Positions 48,058 to 58,500 of a DNA stretch of 64,000 bases are shown one piece after another. The first letter of the stretch is position 1. Each line of letters opens with the position of its first letter. This DNA is from Aurantiochytrium sp. KH105. Its lineage: Eukaryota; Sar; Bigyra; Thraustochytrida; Thraustochytriidae. The translations under genes and the position numbers were made by a program. The stretch lies in contig BGKB01000075.1 of assembly GCA_003116975.1 (NCBI GenBank), positions 64,780 to 128,779 on the forward strand. The letters run 5' to 3'. Under the pieces are notes generated by a model. It was given only the letters and a program-made list of their open reading frames with translations. It was not told the origin of the DNA and did not search any database.

Positions 48058-51000
48058 CTAGTTTGTGACCTTTTTACGGCGCGCTCGCTCTTGCGCGAGC
48101 CTCTTGCGCAGCTGGGCCGCCGTGGCGTTCGCCTGGGCGCTCGCCTGGGCGCTGCTGGCCGTGAAGGCCTGGCCCACAGCTGTACTGGCGCCCGGAGAGG
48201 AGAGTACCCCACCGGGTCCAGCGTCAGATCCGAGAGCTTTTTGTTTCTGGACGCCAGTGTAGTATTTTGGATCGGCGAGTCGTTCGTGAATGGGTTTCGC
48301 GCTCGCAAGAATAGCCCCGCCTGCAATTACGGCATCGTCCGACGTGTTCTCCTTTTCAGGATTGTCCTCGGGTGTGCCTGGGGATCCGCTACGAGTATTT
48401 CCGCTGCCTGGCTTGGCACTTGCGTCAGCTGAGCCGGGCTTGGCCTTTTGCGATTCCCAGGCAAGCTGGCGAGCGCGACCATTGCTTCGAGACCCCGTGC
48501 CCGAAGTGGCGTTGTTTCTGTACAGGCCGCCAACCTCCGCACGATAAGTGCCGCTTCCATTCTTGATCTCCCCCCCGCTGGTACCCATTCCAGAAGCAGA
48601 TGCCAAAGCTGGGGCTGGGAGAGCGACAACTCCTGCGACAGCGGCGTTAGCTGACTTGGGGTTCGAGGTGCTCATCGCGGATGAGGCGCTACCAACTGAT
48701 CCCGTTGACTCCCGAGACCGCGCGGCGCGCAACTTGGATTCTTGCGCGCACCGATTCGAGTACGACTCAGTCATCCGGGTGAACGATGGTGAACCCGAAC
48801 CGGATTCGTTCGAGCTGCGTCGTCCTGCGCGCGGGCTACCCACCCTATTGGACCCAGACCCAGACCCAGACCCGGACCCAGTGCCCTCGAGACTTGCACG
48901 AGGACTAGTGCTGCGCCCATTGGTCTTGCGTTGTATCTCGGCCAGCGCAGCCGGGTTGAGGGTCATGCCATCTACTGTGGACTCGGGATGTGCGTCTGTG
49001 AGCTGGAGGGAGTCCACTTCGAGCTCGGTGATGGGCTTGATCACAAGCTCGTCCAAGGTGTTTTCGCGAGTTTGTTGGTCAATGATCTTGCGTTTGTGGA
49101 TTCCCGTAAAATTTTGCGTGTTGGAGAGGCGATCAAAGACCCCCGGGGTGCGTTGCTGGTTCAACGCAGTTTGCTCTTCGTGAAGAATGTCTGCTCGCTC
49201 TGCTGCCCGGCGGGCCGCAGCGAATTCGGCATCGTTCGGAGTCTGGGCCAGCATCTGCGATTGCGCTTGCTGCGATTGCGGGGTCGCAAGCATCGCACTA
49301 GCCATACTGGCAAAGTTTGCCCCAAGGCTTGACCTGCGGCCTGTATCCCGAGCAGAAAAGAGCGCCGACGACGAGCCCGAAACCTGCAGCTGGCGGACTT
49401 GGTCCTCGAGAGCACGCAGCTTGGCTTCGTTGAGGTTTTCCTCAAGGCCCGGGTCTACGCGAATGCCATTCTCCTTGATGATGCCCAAAAGCTTTTGATT
49501 TTCCTTGAGCAGGACATTGCAAAGCTCGCTGGACTCGCCGAGTTTATCCTGCAGTACGCGCGCGGTGATGGGCGTTGCTGCAGCGGCCATGGGCGAGCCT
49601 GCATGGCCCATGGAATGCCGTGTAAACGCCGGGGTGCCCGCAATGGATGAGGCCGGCGAAGAGACGGTACCGGAGGCAGAAGCCGAGGACGGCATGAGAG
49701 ACTTGCGACGCTGTTGAAGATCCCGGCGAGAACGCGACTCGTCGACATACGCCTGCTGTTTGAGACGCTCGATGGTTTGCTTGAGCTGAGACTTGGATCG
49801 CTTCGCATCGACGTACATTTGCAAAAGCTCCTGGAAGACCGACTTGGCCTCTTCGAGCGAAGTGAGCTCGACAGGAAAGATGTTCGCGAAGGAGTCGTCC
49901 TTGTTACCAAGCTTGGAAGCCGATTCGCGCTGCTGCCCGGCCTGTGCAGCATCCCGCTTGGCCCCGGCGGCGGCTGGCGTCCCTGCTGCAGATTCGGCAT
50001 CCGCGCCGGCGTCCTTGCCCACATCGCCTATTTTTGCGGCCGCGGCTTCGCACTGCTTTTTGTGAAAGATGATTTCGTACTCTGCAGCTTCAAGGCGCTG
50101 CTCAAGTTCTTCGACAGCTTCCATTTCCTCGGGTGTCATTTTCGCAGCACTGGCAGAACCAGAGGCTGATGCGGCGGCAGATGCCGACCTCGACCGCAGA
50201 GGACCGCCGCTACTGCTTACACTATCCTTGGTGCTGACAAAGAAGGAGCGAAGGCTTTGCTTTTCGGCCGGGCCCGTTGGCGTCGACGAAGCCGCCAACG
50301 GTGTCGCCGCAGACGTTTGGGGCGGTTGAGCTACCACGGCAGACGTCGAACCGCTCCGACCACGAGCGGCAGCAGGGCTTGGATCAGGCGTGGACCCGAC
50401 AGCGTTGAGCGCTTGAGCGGCGCTTTTCTCTGCCACATTTGCGCGCTGCTCGGCGGCACGCTTGCGGTCCTCGAGTTCGCGGCAAAGCTGTTCTTTGCGC
50501 TCGATCGCGGCTTGCTTTTTGGAAAGAGAGCGCTGCAGACGCTCGAGTTCCTCGTCGTGCTTGATGCGCTCGCGGGCCCATTTGTCGAGAAGCTTGCGCT
50601 GCTTGCGCTCCTTTTCGGTGAGTTGCTTGTTGAAGGACGTGAGTCGCTGCGCCTGGCGCAACTTGCGCTGCATGGCCGTAACCTGCTCGGTCTTTTGACG
50701 GAGAAGACGCTCGTCGCGTGTGCTTCGCATCTGGAGCTTTTGCTTGTCCTGCGCGAGGACGCGCTGCTGCTTGCGGAGGCGAGCAATCTCTTGCTTGCGT
50801 TGCTGCGCCTCTTCGCGGTACTTTTTGGCGTTCTCCTCCATGCGGCGCTGGTATTCGACCTTTTGCTTTTTCATGCTGTCGATTTCACGCTGGATCTTTT
50901 GCTCCTTGACTTGCCACTTGCTGGCCATGCGCTTGGCGTCTGCAAGCTGCTTGCCCTGTTTTTCCAGATTTTTGAGGCGCTCCATCTTGTCCTTGAGCTG

Positions 51001-53274
51001 AAGGCGGAGCTTGGTGATTTGGGTCTTGTTCGCCTCGCTGGATTTTTTGGTCTCAAGTTCTTTGATTTTACAATCGAGAGCGTCGCGTTGCTGCTGCGTG
51101 ACCAGGACCTCGGCATTCATCTCTGCCATTTTCGCCTCGTAGTGAGCCTTCATGGCCTCAAACTTTTTGCGTTCCTCGACGACCTTTTTCATGATCATCT
51201 GCTTGGAGCGAAGGGTCACGTCGTAGCTCTGTACCATGCTGCGATAGCTATCCTGGGTTTTCTGGAACTTTTCCTTGAGCTCCCGGGTTGCCTCGTCGTC
51301 GTCCTCGTTCACCTCGAGCAGCGAGGGATCCGCCGCAAGGTCTTCGGCGCTGAGGGCGTGGGGATCAAAGTCGTCTGCATGGCCATCTTCGTCGTCGTCG
51401 AGGTCATCGTCGTCTTCGTCGTCGTCCATATCGGTCGTTTCATCAAGACCCGAGCCGGCGACGGCGACGCCGCCCTTGCCGGCGCCGTGAAAGCCCTCGA
51501 GGCTCCGACGAATGCGCGCGTTGCGTACGATTTCCTTTTCGACCTCGTCGAGAGAGTCTGCAAAGGTGAACTCGCTCTGAAGGCTTTTGAGCTCTTTGCG
51601 TGCCTGGGAGAGCTGGCCGTCGCTGGTCTCGAGCTGTCTCTGGAGCTCTTCGATTTTACGCAAGTATTGCGCATTGCTCTTGATGGCCTCTTCGTCAAGC
51701 TCGATGTCCTTGGCCTCGCCGGTCTCGCCGCCGAACTTGCTTTTGTAAAAATCGACCTGGGCAGCGGCCATAATGTACTTTTCCTGAACTTCGGAGCGCG
51801 ACCGTTTTTCGCGCTCGAGCGCGTCGGTGAGTTTGAGAACTTGCGCGTCGGCGCCGTCGGCTCGCATGCGCGCCATCTCGAGCTCTTGGCGAGCGTGCGA
51901 GAGTTCCTCGCCGTTGCCGAAAGCCCCAAAGCCCATGCCCGCGCCAAAACCTTGCTGCTGTTGCTGCTGGAAGTTTTGCATTGAGTGCTGATCTTGTGGC
52001 TGTTGTTGAGGCCCGCCGTTCCCGTAGAGTTGCAGTTTGAGTTGCTGGATCTGTGCCTTGAGCGTCGCAATCTGTGACGAGTTTGGATCGCGGTTGACGA
52101 TCGGTTTGTTCTTGATGTTACGAGCACGATTTGCGTAGCGCAGGGCGTTGAGGGTTTCTTCAAAATTAGCATCAGCAGGTGATACGCAGGCGATCATCAG
52201 GGTGCGACTGTTGCCACCGAGGGAGTCCTGCAACATGCGCGTGAGCTTGGAATCACGGTATGGCACGTGCGTGCCCTTTGGCTTGGTTTCGTCGCCGAGG
52301 GCAGAAATTACGTTGCCTAGGGCCAGGAGACCCTTGTTGATGTTGATTCCTTCCTTGAGACGGGTCCCCGTGGCGCCGGTTCGTTTGGCGCGCTCAGAGC
52401 CGGCGAGGTCCACGAAATGGAATTTGGCAATTCGGTATTCGACATCGTCGCCGGCGGCCGACTCGCCATTGCTAGCAGCGGCCTCGCCCTCGGTGCTCTC
52501 GCCGCTTTTCGTGGCGGCATTTTCTTTCTTTTGCTGGTTTGGGTCCGCGGAACTGTTATCTTCCCCAGCCGATGTGGAGTCCGCGGCCACGGGCAAGTGC
52601 TGCTCGATGATGATGGTGAAGATTGCGTGCGAGCGCGAGGAGTGAACGTTCATCTCCGTGCTGCCCGTGGTGCGACAGAGGGATCCGCGTTCGAGTGCTT
52701 CGTACATGGCAGCCGTAGACTTGACGGACTCCTCCACGGCGCCGCAGACCTCCATGCCCTTTTCGCTTTCGCGCACGCTGACCACCTTGCCCTCAGAGGA
52801 CCCTGCCGGGTCAAGCAAGTCGCGAATGTCCTCGCCGTAGATTTCCAGAAACTGCACCCGGAGGTAGAACTCTGCGCCTGGGTTCGCGGCCTTTTTTTCT
52901 TCGATGATGTCAAAGATTTCCGACATGGCGCGCGGAATGACGCCGAGCTTACTGTCGTCGTCATCGACGAGCGAGTCTGTGGATGTGCCCATGGTGTAAG
53001 TTTTGCCGCTCCCGGTCTGGCCGTATGCCAGGACGGTAGCGTTGTAGCCGTCAAAGAGTGTTCTGACGAGGGGCGACACGTTTTTCGCATAGATCTCGTG
53101 CTGGTGCGAGGTCTGGCCAAAGACTTGGTCGAAGGTGAACTGTTTCTCCTTGCCCATCATGACGAGCTCCGACTCGCTCAGCGGGCGCACGCACTCGCTG
53201 CATCGCTCCAGCTTCTCCTTGGACAGGAGCGGCCTGATCCGCACCGCCACGCGGATGTTCGTCGACTCGCTCAT
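48058..53274 (-). CDS. Kinesin-4 family motor (KIF4/KIF21-like) with TPPP-like C-terminal motifs
   Basis: 1738 residues. The motor is N-terminal: NIRVAVRIRPL, P-loop GQTGSGKT (about 86), switch I NVHSSRSHAIF, switch II VDLAGSERAKRTGATG. GININKGLLALGNVISALGD and RARNIKNKPIVNRD identify kinesin-4, plus-end motors that limit microtubule growth on mitotic midzones or in cilia. An unusual Ser/Glu/Lys-rich insert of about 50 residues sits in the motor between IEQHLP and VEYRIAKF. A long coiled coil (about 560-1000) and Ser-rich tail follow. The tail has two motifs like the p25-alpha/TPPP core: FDRLSNTQNFTGIHKR (about 1378) and HERLADPKYYTGVQKQ (about 1661). The start MSESTNIRVAV is chosen because the upstream open frame is GC-rich, Arg/Ala-rich and unlike a motor. 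A GSGSGSGS run is coded by GGTCTG-type hexamers. Confidence 0.93.
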   Translation of the reverse strand: MSESTNIRVAVRIRPLLSKEKLERCSECVRPLSESELVMMGKEKQFTFDQVFGQTSHQHEIYAKNVSPLVRTLFDGYNATVLAYGQTGSGKTYTMGTSTDSLVDDDDSKLGVIPRAMSEIFDIIEEKKAANPGAEFYLRVQFLEIYGEDIRDLLDPAGSSEGKVVSVRESEKGMEVCGAVEESVKSTAAMYEALERGSLCRTTGSTEMNVHSSRSHAIFTIIIEQHLPVAADSTSAGEDNSSADPNQQKKENAATKSGESTEGEAAASNGESAAGDDVEYRIAKFHFVDLAGSERAKRTGATGTRLKEGININKGLLALGNVISALGDETKPKGTHVPYRDSKLTRMLQDSLGGNSRTLMIACVSPADANFEETLNALRYANRARNIKNKPIVNRDPNSSQIATLKAQIQQLKLQLYGNGGPQQQPQDQHSMQNFQQQQQQGFGAGMGFGAFGNGEELSHARQELEMARMRADGADAQVLKLTDALEREKRSRSEVQEKYIMAAAQVDFYKSKFGGETGEAKDIELDEEAIKSNAQYLRKIEELQRQLETSDGQLSQARKELKSLQSEFTFADSLDEVEKEIVRNARIRRSLEGFHGAGKGGVAVAGSGLDETTDMDDDEDDDDLDDDEDGHADDFDPHALSAEDLAADPSLLEVNEDDDEATRELKEKFQKTQDSYRSMVQSYDVTLRSKQMIMKKVVEERKKFEAMKAHYEAKMAEMNAEVLVTQQQRDALDCKIKELETKKSSEANKTQITKLRLQLKDKMERLKNLEKQGKQLADAKRMASKWQVKEQKIQREIDSMKKQKVEYQRRMEENAKKYREEAQQRKQEIARLRKQQRVLAQDKQKLQMRSTRDERLLRQKTEQVTAMQRKLRQAQRLTSFNKQLTEKERKQRKLLDKWARERIKHDEELERLQRSLSKKQAAIERKEQLCRELEDRKRAAEQRANVAEKSAAQALNAVGSTPDPSPAAARGRSGSTSAVVAQPPQTSAATPLAASSTPTGPAEKQSLRSFFVSTKDSVSSSGGPLRSRSASAAASASGSASAAKMTPEEMEAVEELEQRLEAAEYEIIFHKKQCEAAAAKIGDVGKDAGADAESAAGTPAAAGAKRDAAQAGQQRESASKLGNKDDSFANIFPVELTSLEEAKSVFQELLQMYVDAKRSKSQLKQTIERLKQQAYVDESRSRRDLQQRRKSLMPSSASASGTVSSPASSIAGTPAFTRHSMGHAGSPMAAAATPITARVLQDKLGESSELCNVLLKENQKLLGIIKENGIRVDPGLEENLNEAKLRALEDQVRQLQVSGSSSALFSARDTGRRSSLGANFASMASAMLATPQSQQAQSQMLAQTPNDAEFAAARRAAERADILHEEQTALNQQRTPGVFDRLSNTQNFTGIHKRKIIDQQTRENTLDELVIKPITELEVDSLQLTDAHPESTVDGMTLNPAALAEIQRKTNGRSTSPRASLEGTGSGSGSGSGSNRVGSPRAGRRSSNESGSGSPSFTRMTESYSNRCAQESKLRAARSRESTGSVGSASSAMSTSNPKSANAAVAGVVALPAPALASASGMGTSGGEIKNGSGTYRAEVGGLYRNNATSGTGSRSNGRARQLAWESQKAKPGSADASAKPGSGNTRSGSPGTPEDNPEKENTSDDAVIAGGAILASAKPIHERLADPKYYTGVQKQKALGSDAGPGGVLSSPGASTAVGQAFTASSAQASAQANATAAQLRKRLAQERARRKKVTN

Positions 53275-53504
53275 CCTGCTCTCTGCCGTCGCCGCCGCTG
53301 CTCCTGCCAGGCCTGCTGCAGCTACGTCCGTCGCCGGGGGCGCCGCCTCCCTCCTCCTCCCTCCGCGCGCAGGCCGGGCGCAGGCCGGGCGCACGCCGAG
53401 CTCGCTCGGGCTCCGCCGCGCGCAGGCGTCGCGAGCGGGTCTGCCGCGCCCTCCCTCGCTGCCTCTGCGAGCCCCGCCTGGCCGTTGCACGCGAGCCCTC
53501 TTCT

Positions 53505-53573
53505 CCCTGCTCTGCTCTGCCTACTCTGCTCTGCTCTGCTTGCTCTGCTCTGCTTGCTCTGCTCCCTGGGCGG
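53505..53573. repeat. TCTGC pentanucleotide repeat
   Basis: Roughly a dozen TCTGC units with a few variants (TACTC, TTGC), in the GC-rich leader or promoter of the kinesin gene. Confidence 0.8.
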
Positions 53574-53929
53574 CGAGCTGCTCCAGGAACCGCGGCCGCG
53601 CTCTGCTCTGCTCTGCTCCGCGCCGCGCCGCTGCTGGAGAGGAGAAGATGGCGGCGGAGAGGAAGAGGCCGCGGGCGGGGGCCGCGGGCGCGGAGACCGC
53701 GCGGCCCGGGCGGCGGCGAGCGAGGAGGGCTGCGACTGCAGCTGCAGCTGCGTCTGCGGCGGGCGGCGCGCAGGGTGGGCCACGCGGCCGCTAAAAGTGC
53801 AGGGCTTGCTTGCTCTGGACGGAACTTGGAGGAGCGGCGCCGTGCTCGGCGAGGGCGCGAAACGGGCGAGGTCAGGAAGGGGAGGGTCAGGGTGAAAGAA
53901 ATGATCGGCCGGGGGAGGGTTTGCACGTA

Positions 53930-53951
53930 CTAACAGTAAGATTACTGTTAG
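53930..53951. promoter_or_regulatory. Near-palindrome with two MYB-type cores upstream of kinesin
   Basis: CTAACAGTAA (53930-53939) and TTACTGTTAG (53942-53951) are perfect reverse complements with only GA between. Each arm carries TAACAG, a match to the MYB core YAACNG. Located about 650 bases upstream of the kinesin start. MYB control of mitotic kinesins is known in plants; transfer of that idea here is inference. Confidence 0.45.
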
Positions 53952-54304
53952 GTGGAGTCCGTGCATGCTCCATGCTGAGGACTGTAGGGGTGAAAGCGGA
54001 TATGACGAAGAAGGACGAAGACGATAGCAGCTTCCCCCATCGAGGTCTATTCATTTACATACATGGACGCCACGCTTGGTCTCGCTTCTTACTTTCTGAT
54101 CGAAAAATTGCGTTTTGTGGCTTTTCCTGTGTCAAAACAGCCGTGGCCACGCGACATTGGACCGGGCTGCAATTTGATGAACGCATTGATTCTACCTGAT
54201 GCTTATGAAATGACAACCAATTTTTATTTCGTTTTCCTAACCGTCGATAATTCCATTTCGGGGTTTCCGAAGTGATAAGCAAGAAAGAGAACGGCAAACT
54301 AGGC

Positions 54305-55117
54305 CTATTTGGTCTTTTTAGCTTCCGGTACAGCGGCTTCCTTTTCGGCTGTGGCTTCGTTCTTAATGTCCATCTTTGTTGCACCTCGCCTGCCTCTCTT
54401 GGCAGCAGGCACCTCTGAATTCGTGTCGCGCTGCCTGAAGACAGCATAGACGGCTCCAGCGCCAACCAGAACGCCGGCAAGGGCTGCCAACGCAGCCTTG
54501 AGGGGCTCATCGCGCAATGTCGTGATCATGTGCTCGTATACAGCAGCATTCGGGGCAAGAAAAGAGGCTTCGGCAGGAACAGGGACGCCTTCGACGTCTT
54601 CGGGACCCGTGCGGTGCTCGCCAATGTATCTGGCGAACTCGGCCATGGTCTCCACGTCGCGCTTGCCCCGAAATTTGTACATTGTGCCCTGATGAAAGTA
54701 CAGGAGGGTCGGGAATCCCTTAATCTCAAAACGGCGCGCCAAGGCTTTATTATTCTCAGCATTCACCTCTGCCACGTTGATCTCGCCCAGGAGCTCTTCG
54801 CCCAAGATTTGCCATGCTGACGCCATGCGCTTGCAGTGGCCGCACCATGGGGCATAAAACTTAACAAACCTGCGCGCCTCGCATTCGTTCACGAAAAAGT
54901 AAGCGTGCCGCTCGCACGAGGCCCCCTTCGGCTCCCTTCACACGTACCAGTCACCCGTCGTCGCGCCCGTCGCGGCTTGCGTCAAGTGCTCAAAGTTCTC
55001 CTCTCCGAGCTCGATTACACGTCCTTCCGCGCCGTTCGGCGCCACGAAAAGCACGCAAAGGGCCAGAGCCAGAATCACCGCGCGCGCCGCGCCACCGAGC
55101 ACGCTCTTCGCCTGCAT
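54305..55117 (-). CDS. TMX-type thioredoxin-related transmembrane protein, ER (two exons)
   Basis: 244 residues by joining exon 54948-55117 to exon 54305-54869. The 78-nt intron (GTACGT...GCGCAG) splits a Trp codon and restores GDW-FVKFYAPWCGHCKRM, a standard PDI-family active site with CGHC. Signal peptide MQAKSVLGGAARAVILALAL... comes first. The thioredoxin domain keeps the cis-Pro loop KGFPTLLYF. A membrane segment (AALAALAGVLVGAGAVYAVF) and a Lys/Ala-rich cytosolic tail ending KKTK, a dilysine KKxx ER-retrieval signal, complete the layout. It should oxidise or isomerise disulfides in the ER lumen. An upstream in-frame ATG at 55153 would add 12 basic residues before the signal peptide; the inner ATG fits better. 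The stop codon overlaps TAGGCCTA (54300-54307). Confidence 0.9.
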
Positions 55118-55590
55118 CGTCGCTCGCGCTTTGTTCGAGTTCTGCCTGCGCACCGCGTCGAAGCCACGCGCACCAGGAGATAAGAAAAGATCGCCAGGCC
55201 AAGTTCGTCTTCGAAGCGCTTCGCAGGGGGAAAAATGAAGAGGCCTATTTACAAAAATAGGCCGCGTCTGCCTAACCGCGGCGACGGCAACGCGAGGCGC
55301 CCGGCAGCAGTAGCAGATCGCGACCAGAGCGCGAGGGACGCGGACGAGGCGAGCTCCGCCGCGCTCGCGACCACCTGCCGCGCACGCATATCGACCGTCC
55401 TTGAGGCCTTACCGTGCTGCCTGCACTCGAGCGCAGAGGCTTCCATCGCGCGGCGAGCAAGCACTTTGGACACGCGAGGACAACCTAACGAACGCAAGAC
55501 GAGCGCAGGCTCTGTCTGCTTGCTCGCTTGCTCGCTTGCGCATACGCACGCACGCACGGACGGACGCGTGCGTACGTACGACTGAAGACA
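55118..55590. promoter_or_regulatory. Divergent promoter, TMX / SCC3
   Basis: 473 bases between head-to-head genes. A perfect hairpin sequence at 55242-55263 has arms GGCCTATTT and AAATAGGCC around ACAA. The SCC3 side has CGCACGCACG repeats directly before the start. No separate gene. Confidence 0.45.
55242..55263. promoter_or_regulatory. Perfect 9-bp-arm hairpin GGCCTATTT/AAATAGGCC
   Basis: Exact inverted repeat with 4-base loop (ACAA) in the divergent promoter, 125 bases upstream of the TMX start. The GGCCTA core recurs at 17228, 20837 and 54300 as TAGGCCTA, and as CTAGGCC at 26501. Confidence 0.45.
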
Positions 55591-58500
55591 ATGACCGCAT
55601 CGGAGAGAAGATCTGCGCGCAAACGCACTGCGACCACGTGGTTTGTGGCAGGCCCTTCAAAGCGCGTGGCAGCTGAAGGGGACGAGGGAGAAAGCTCCGA
55701 GGACGACGATTTTGCAAACGATAGTGAGCAAGAGACGACAAAGACCTCGCAAAAGTCTCGCAGCAAAAGTAGCGCCAAGACAAAAACGACAAAGTCGACG
55801 TCCAAGTCCAGGGGCAAAAAAAGCAAGAATGGCGCCCAAACAATGGAGTATGGCGAGATCCTCGCCGCTCTCGCAGATGACGGCGTCTCCATCACTCAAC
55901 TTGTGCGCGAAATCGTCCAGGACGAGTCATCGACGCCAGAAAGTATCTCCGTCAGACTCGTAGGCTTTTTGCTCGAGTGCGCCGGAACCCCCGCCGACAC
56001 GGTGCGCTCGGCCCTTCGCGACCAAGACGAGGCTCCCGATGAGAACGATATTGTTGAAATCGAAAAGGATGAAGTCGACGACATCGCAAGCGACATTGCT
56101 TCTGATCGCAAGAGCTTCTTCGACAAGTACCCCTTGCAACATTGGAAGCAATTTTCCAGCAAATTTGCGCGATTCTGGGAAGCACTCATCGCAGAGAGCG
56201 ACACGACGCTCTCCCTCATCGACGACTCAAGCGCCTTCTATCAAGTGCTTCCCGCGCTTGTACGCTCAGTCGTTGCTCTCTCCGTGGGTCCAATGCTTTC
56301 TTTTCGCCACACGGCTGTGGAAACTGCGGCCCACCTCGGCAAAGCCCTTCTCAGTCTCTTCAATGCCGAACTCGTCAAACTCTTCAAAGTGGTCAAGCAG
56401 CTTGCCAGCAAGGTGAAGCGTGCCTCTCCGATGGAAAAGCTCGTCAAAGACTTGAAACGGACCCTTGCTGGGCTTCTCGAGCCCACAAGCAAGTTCTTGT
56501 CCACCGCGCCCATCGACAAGGCACTTGAGGCGATCGCTTCCGCTGCAAGTAAGTCGCAGAAGCCGGTGGCCGACTTGGCAACCTCATGCCTGCGCATGAC
56601 CGCCTCCCTCAAGCGTCTCAATGGCATGGCGCAACAGCTTTTCAATGGCATGTTTCACAGCAAGGTGAACAACAGGTGCAAGGATATTCACGATGAAGTT
56701 CGCCTCGCGTCTTTGCACGTCATCGAGGCTTTCATGCAGCAGGACCCTGTTCATTTTATTTGGATTGCTCGCGTTCATGTGGACCGTCTTTTAAGCGACC
56801 GTAGCCCTGCAGTCCGCAAGAAGGCGTGCGAGGTGTGGAGGGTGTGCATGCTTTCCGCAGGTCCGGCGCAGGACCTTGAGCTCGATGCGGCGGATCGGAA
56901 GCGCTCCGACCAAAGCCTCTTGAAGAAGAAGAGTGACTGGGCCTCCAGAGCCCTAGCCGACGAGCTTGGGGGACCTCTCCTGTCTGATGTAAACGCGGGC
57001 GTTATCGAGTCCGCGATTCGGGCGGTCTCTGCCATTTTCGAAGTCAACCGGAAAAGCGTCGAAATGTCGACGGAGCAGGCCGTCGAGCGCTGTCTCTGCT
57101 ACATGGATACCGCCGAGGAGAGCCTTGCTGGGGTGAGACTAGCTGCTGCGGAATTTGCGCTCAAGAGCCGGCCCGAGCTTGTTGGTGATGCCCGCGCGAG
57201 CGGGTCGGCACGAACGGGGGCTGCCGGCCTCGCGCAGGCGCGTCTGCAGCTTGCGAGCTTGCTCGAGCTTCTCGCAAACCTCGCAGGGTCGCGTCAAGGT
57301 AGCAAACGCGCTTCAACCGACAAAGACAACAATGATGACGGGAACATGGAGGAAGACGATGATGAACTCGACGACGACGACGACGACGACGATGAATATG
57401 ACGACGACATTGACAGCGAAATTGGGTATGAGGAATTGAGGGAAATGGCTGCCAAGCCACGCATTTTGCCGTTCGAGATTCTTGCCAAAGTTGTGCAAGC
57501 CTTTTGGGCGCTACCCGAGTGCGATTTTTTGCGTAACTGGGAGGCGCAGTGCAACATGCTGCAAAGCTACGGCGAGAACAACGTGTCGGGAAATCTTGGC
57601 GCGCTCCGTGCTCAGACGCTGGCAGGAATCATTCGCGCGGCCTCGGACTGCATTCCGGAGCAGTCTGGAGCTTCAGGCAAGTCAGCGCGCGGCGGGAACC
57701 GACGCAAGAGTCTGTCTGCTGCTGCCAAAAAGGACGCGACTACTATGGCGCGCGCTCTTCACGAGGCTGTTGAGCGATCCCTCACGGACCTCGTCGTAAC
57801 GTTTCGGGCAGAGCCGGCCGTGTTGCGCAACCTCATCCCGCTTTGCGCCAAGCTCGATCTTGCTCTGTACACTCGCGATTCGCAGCGCAAGAAACTCGCC
57901 AAACTCACCAAGTCGCTCTCGCAAGTCTTCTTACAGCACATGGATCCTGTCTTGCTGTTCGAGACTGGCCGCATCCTCGCTGGAGTGCTCGCATCGAGCG
58001 AGACGAGCCCCGTGGGCAAGGAAGCCAAAACGATTCTGGCCGAGATGCGCACAGGCGTGCACGCAAGCATCGCCAAAGCCGGAGAGCAGTTCAAGGACGG
58101 GGCGGCCGACGAGGAAACCTGGACGGCGCTTGCGAATGGCGTGCGGCGGATTGGAATGCTACTTCGGGTCGATGCGGAAACGGAGCCGCTGGAGATTGAG
58201 ACGCAAAACAATGTTTGCAATGCCCTCTGCACGTGCGGGCGCAAGGAGGCCGTGCTCCTCGCAGATGGACTCGTGGCGCTTCAGCTGGACCTTGTCGCGG
58301 CCTTTCGCGCAGCCGCTTCTGCCTGTGAAGACAAGGAGAAGCTCGAAAGTGCTTGTGCGGATGTTGTGCGACGTCGCGACGCACTTGCGCGTGTCCTGGA
58401 GCACGTTTTCGACACGTACGATAGCCCGCGCAAGTTGCAGCAAGCAGCAATTGCAACCTTGATGGACATGCGCGTCCTTTGCGCGCGACGTCTGGAGTCC

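Larger units (their letters stand above)
53275..54304. other. Kinesin upstream region with TCTGC repeats and inverted repeat
   Basis: About 1 kb. The first 500 bases are very GC-rich. A (TCTGC)n pentanucleotide tract runs 53505-53573 with a shorter echo near 53608. An inverted repeat lies at 53930-53951. The distal part is AT-richer and contains TTTATT, the poly(A) signal of the minus-strand thioredoxin gene, near 54223. No gene is supported in it. Confidence 0.5.

Noticed and set aside
50257-51984. 575-codon plus-strand ORF
   Set aside because: It is the antisense of the kinesin coiled coil; Leu-rich composition mirrors Glu/Lys/Gln-rich coil codons.
52417-53895. 492-codon plus-strand ORF opposite the kinesin motor
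   Set aside because: Antisense of motor sequence and GC-rich promoter.
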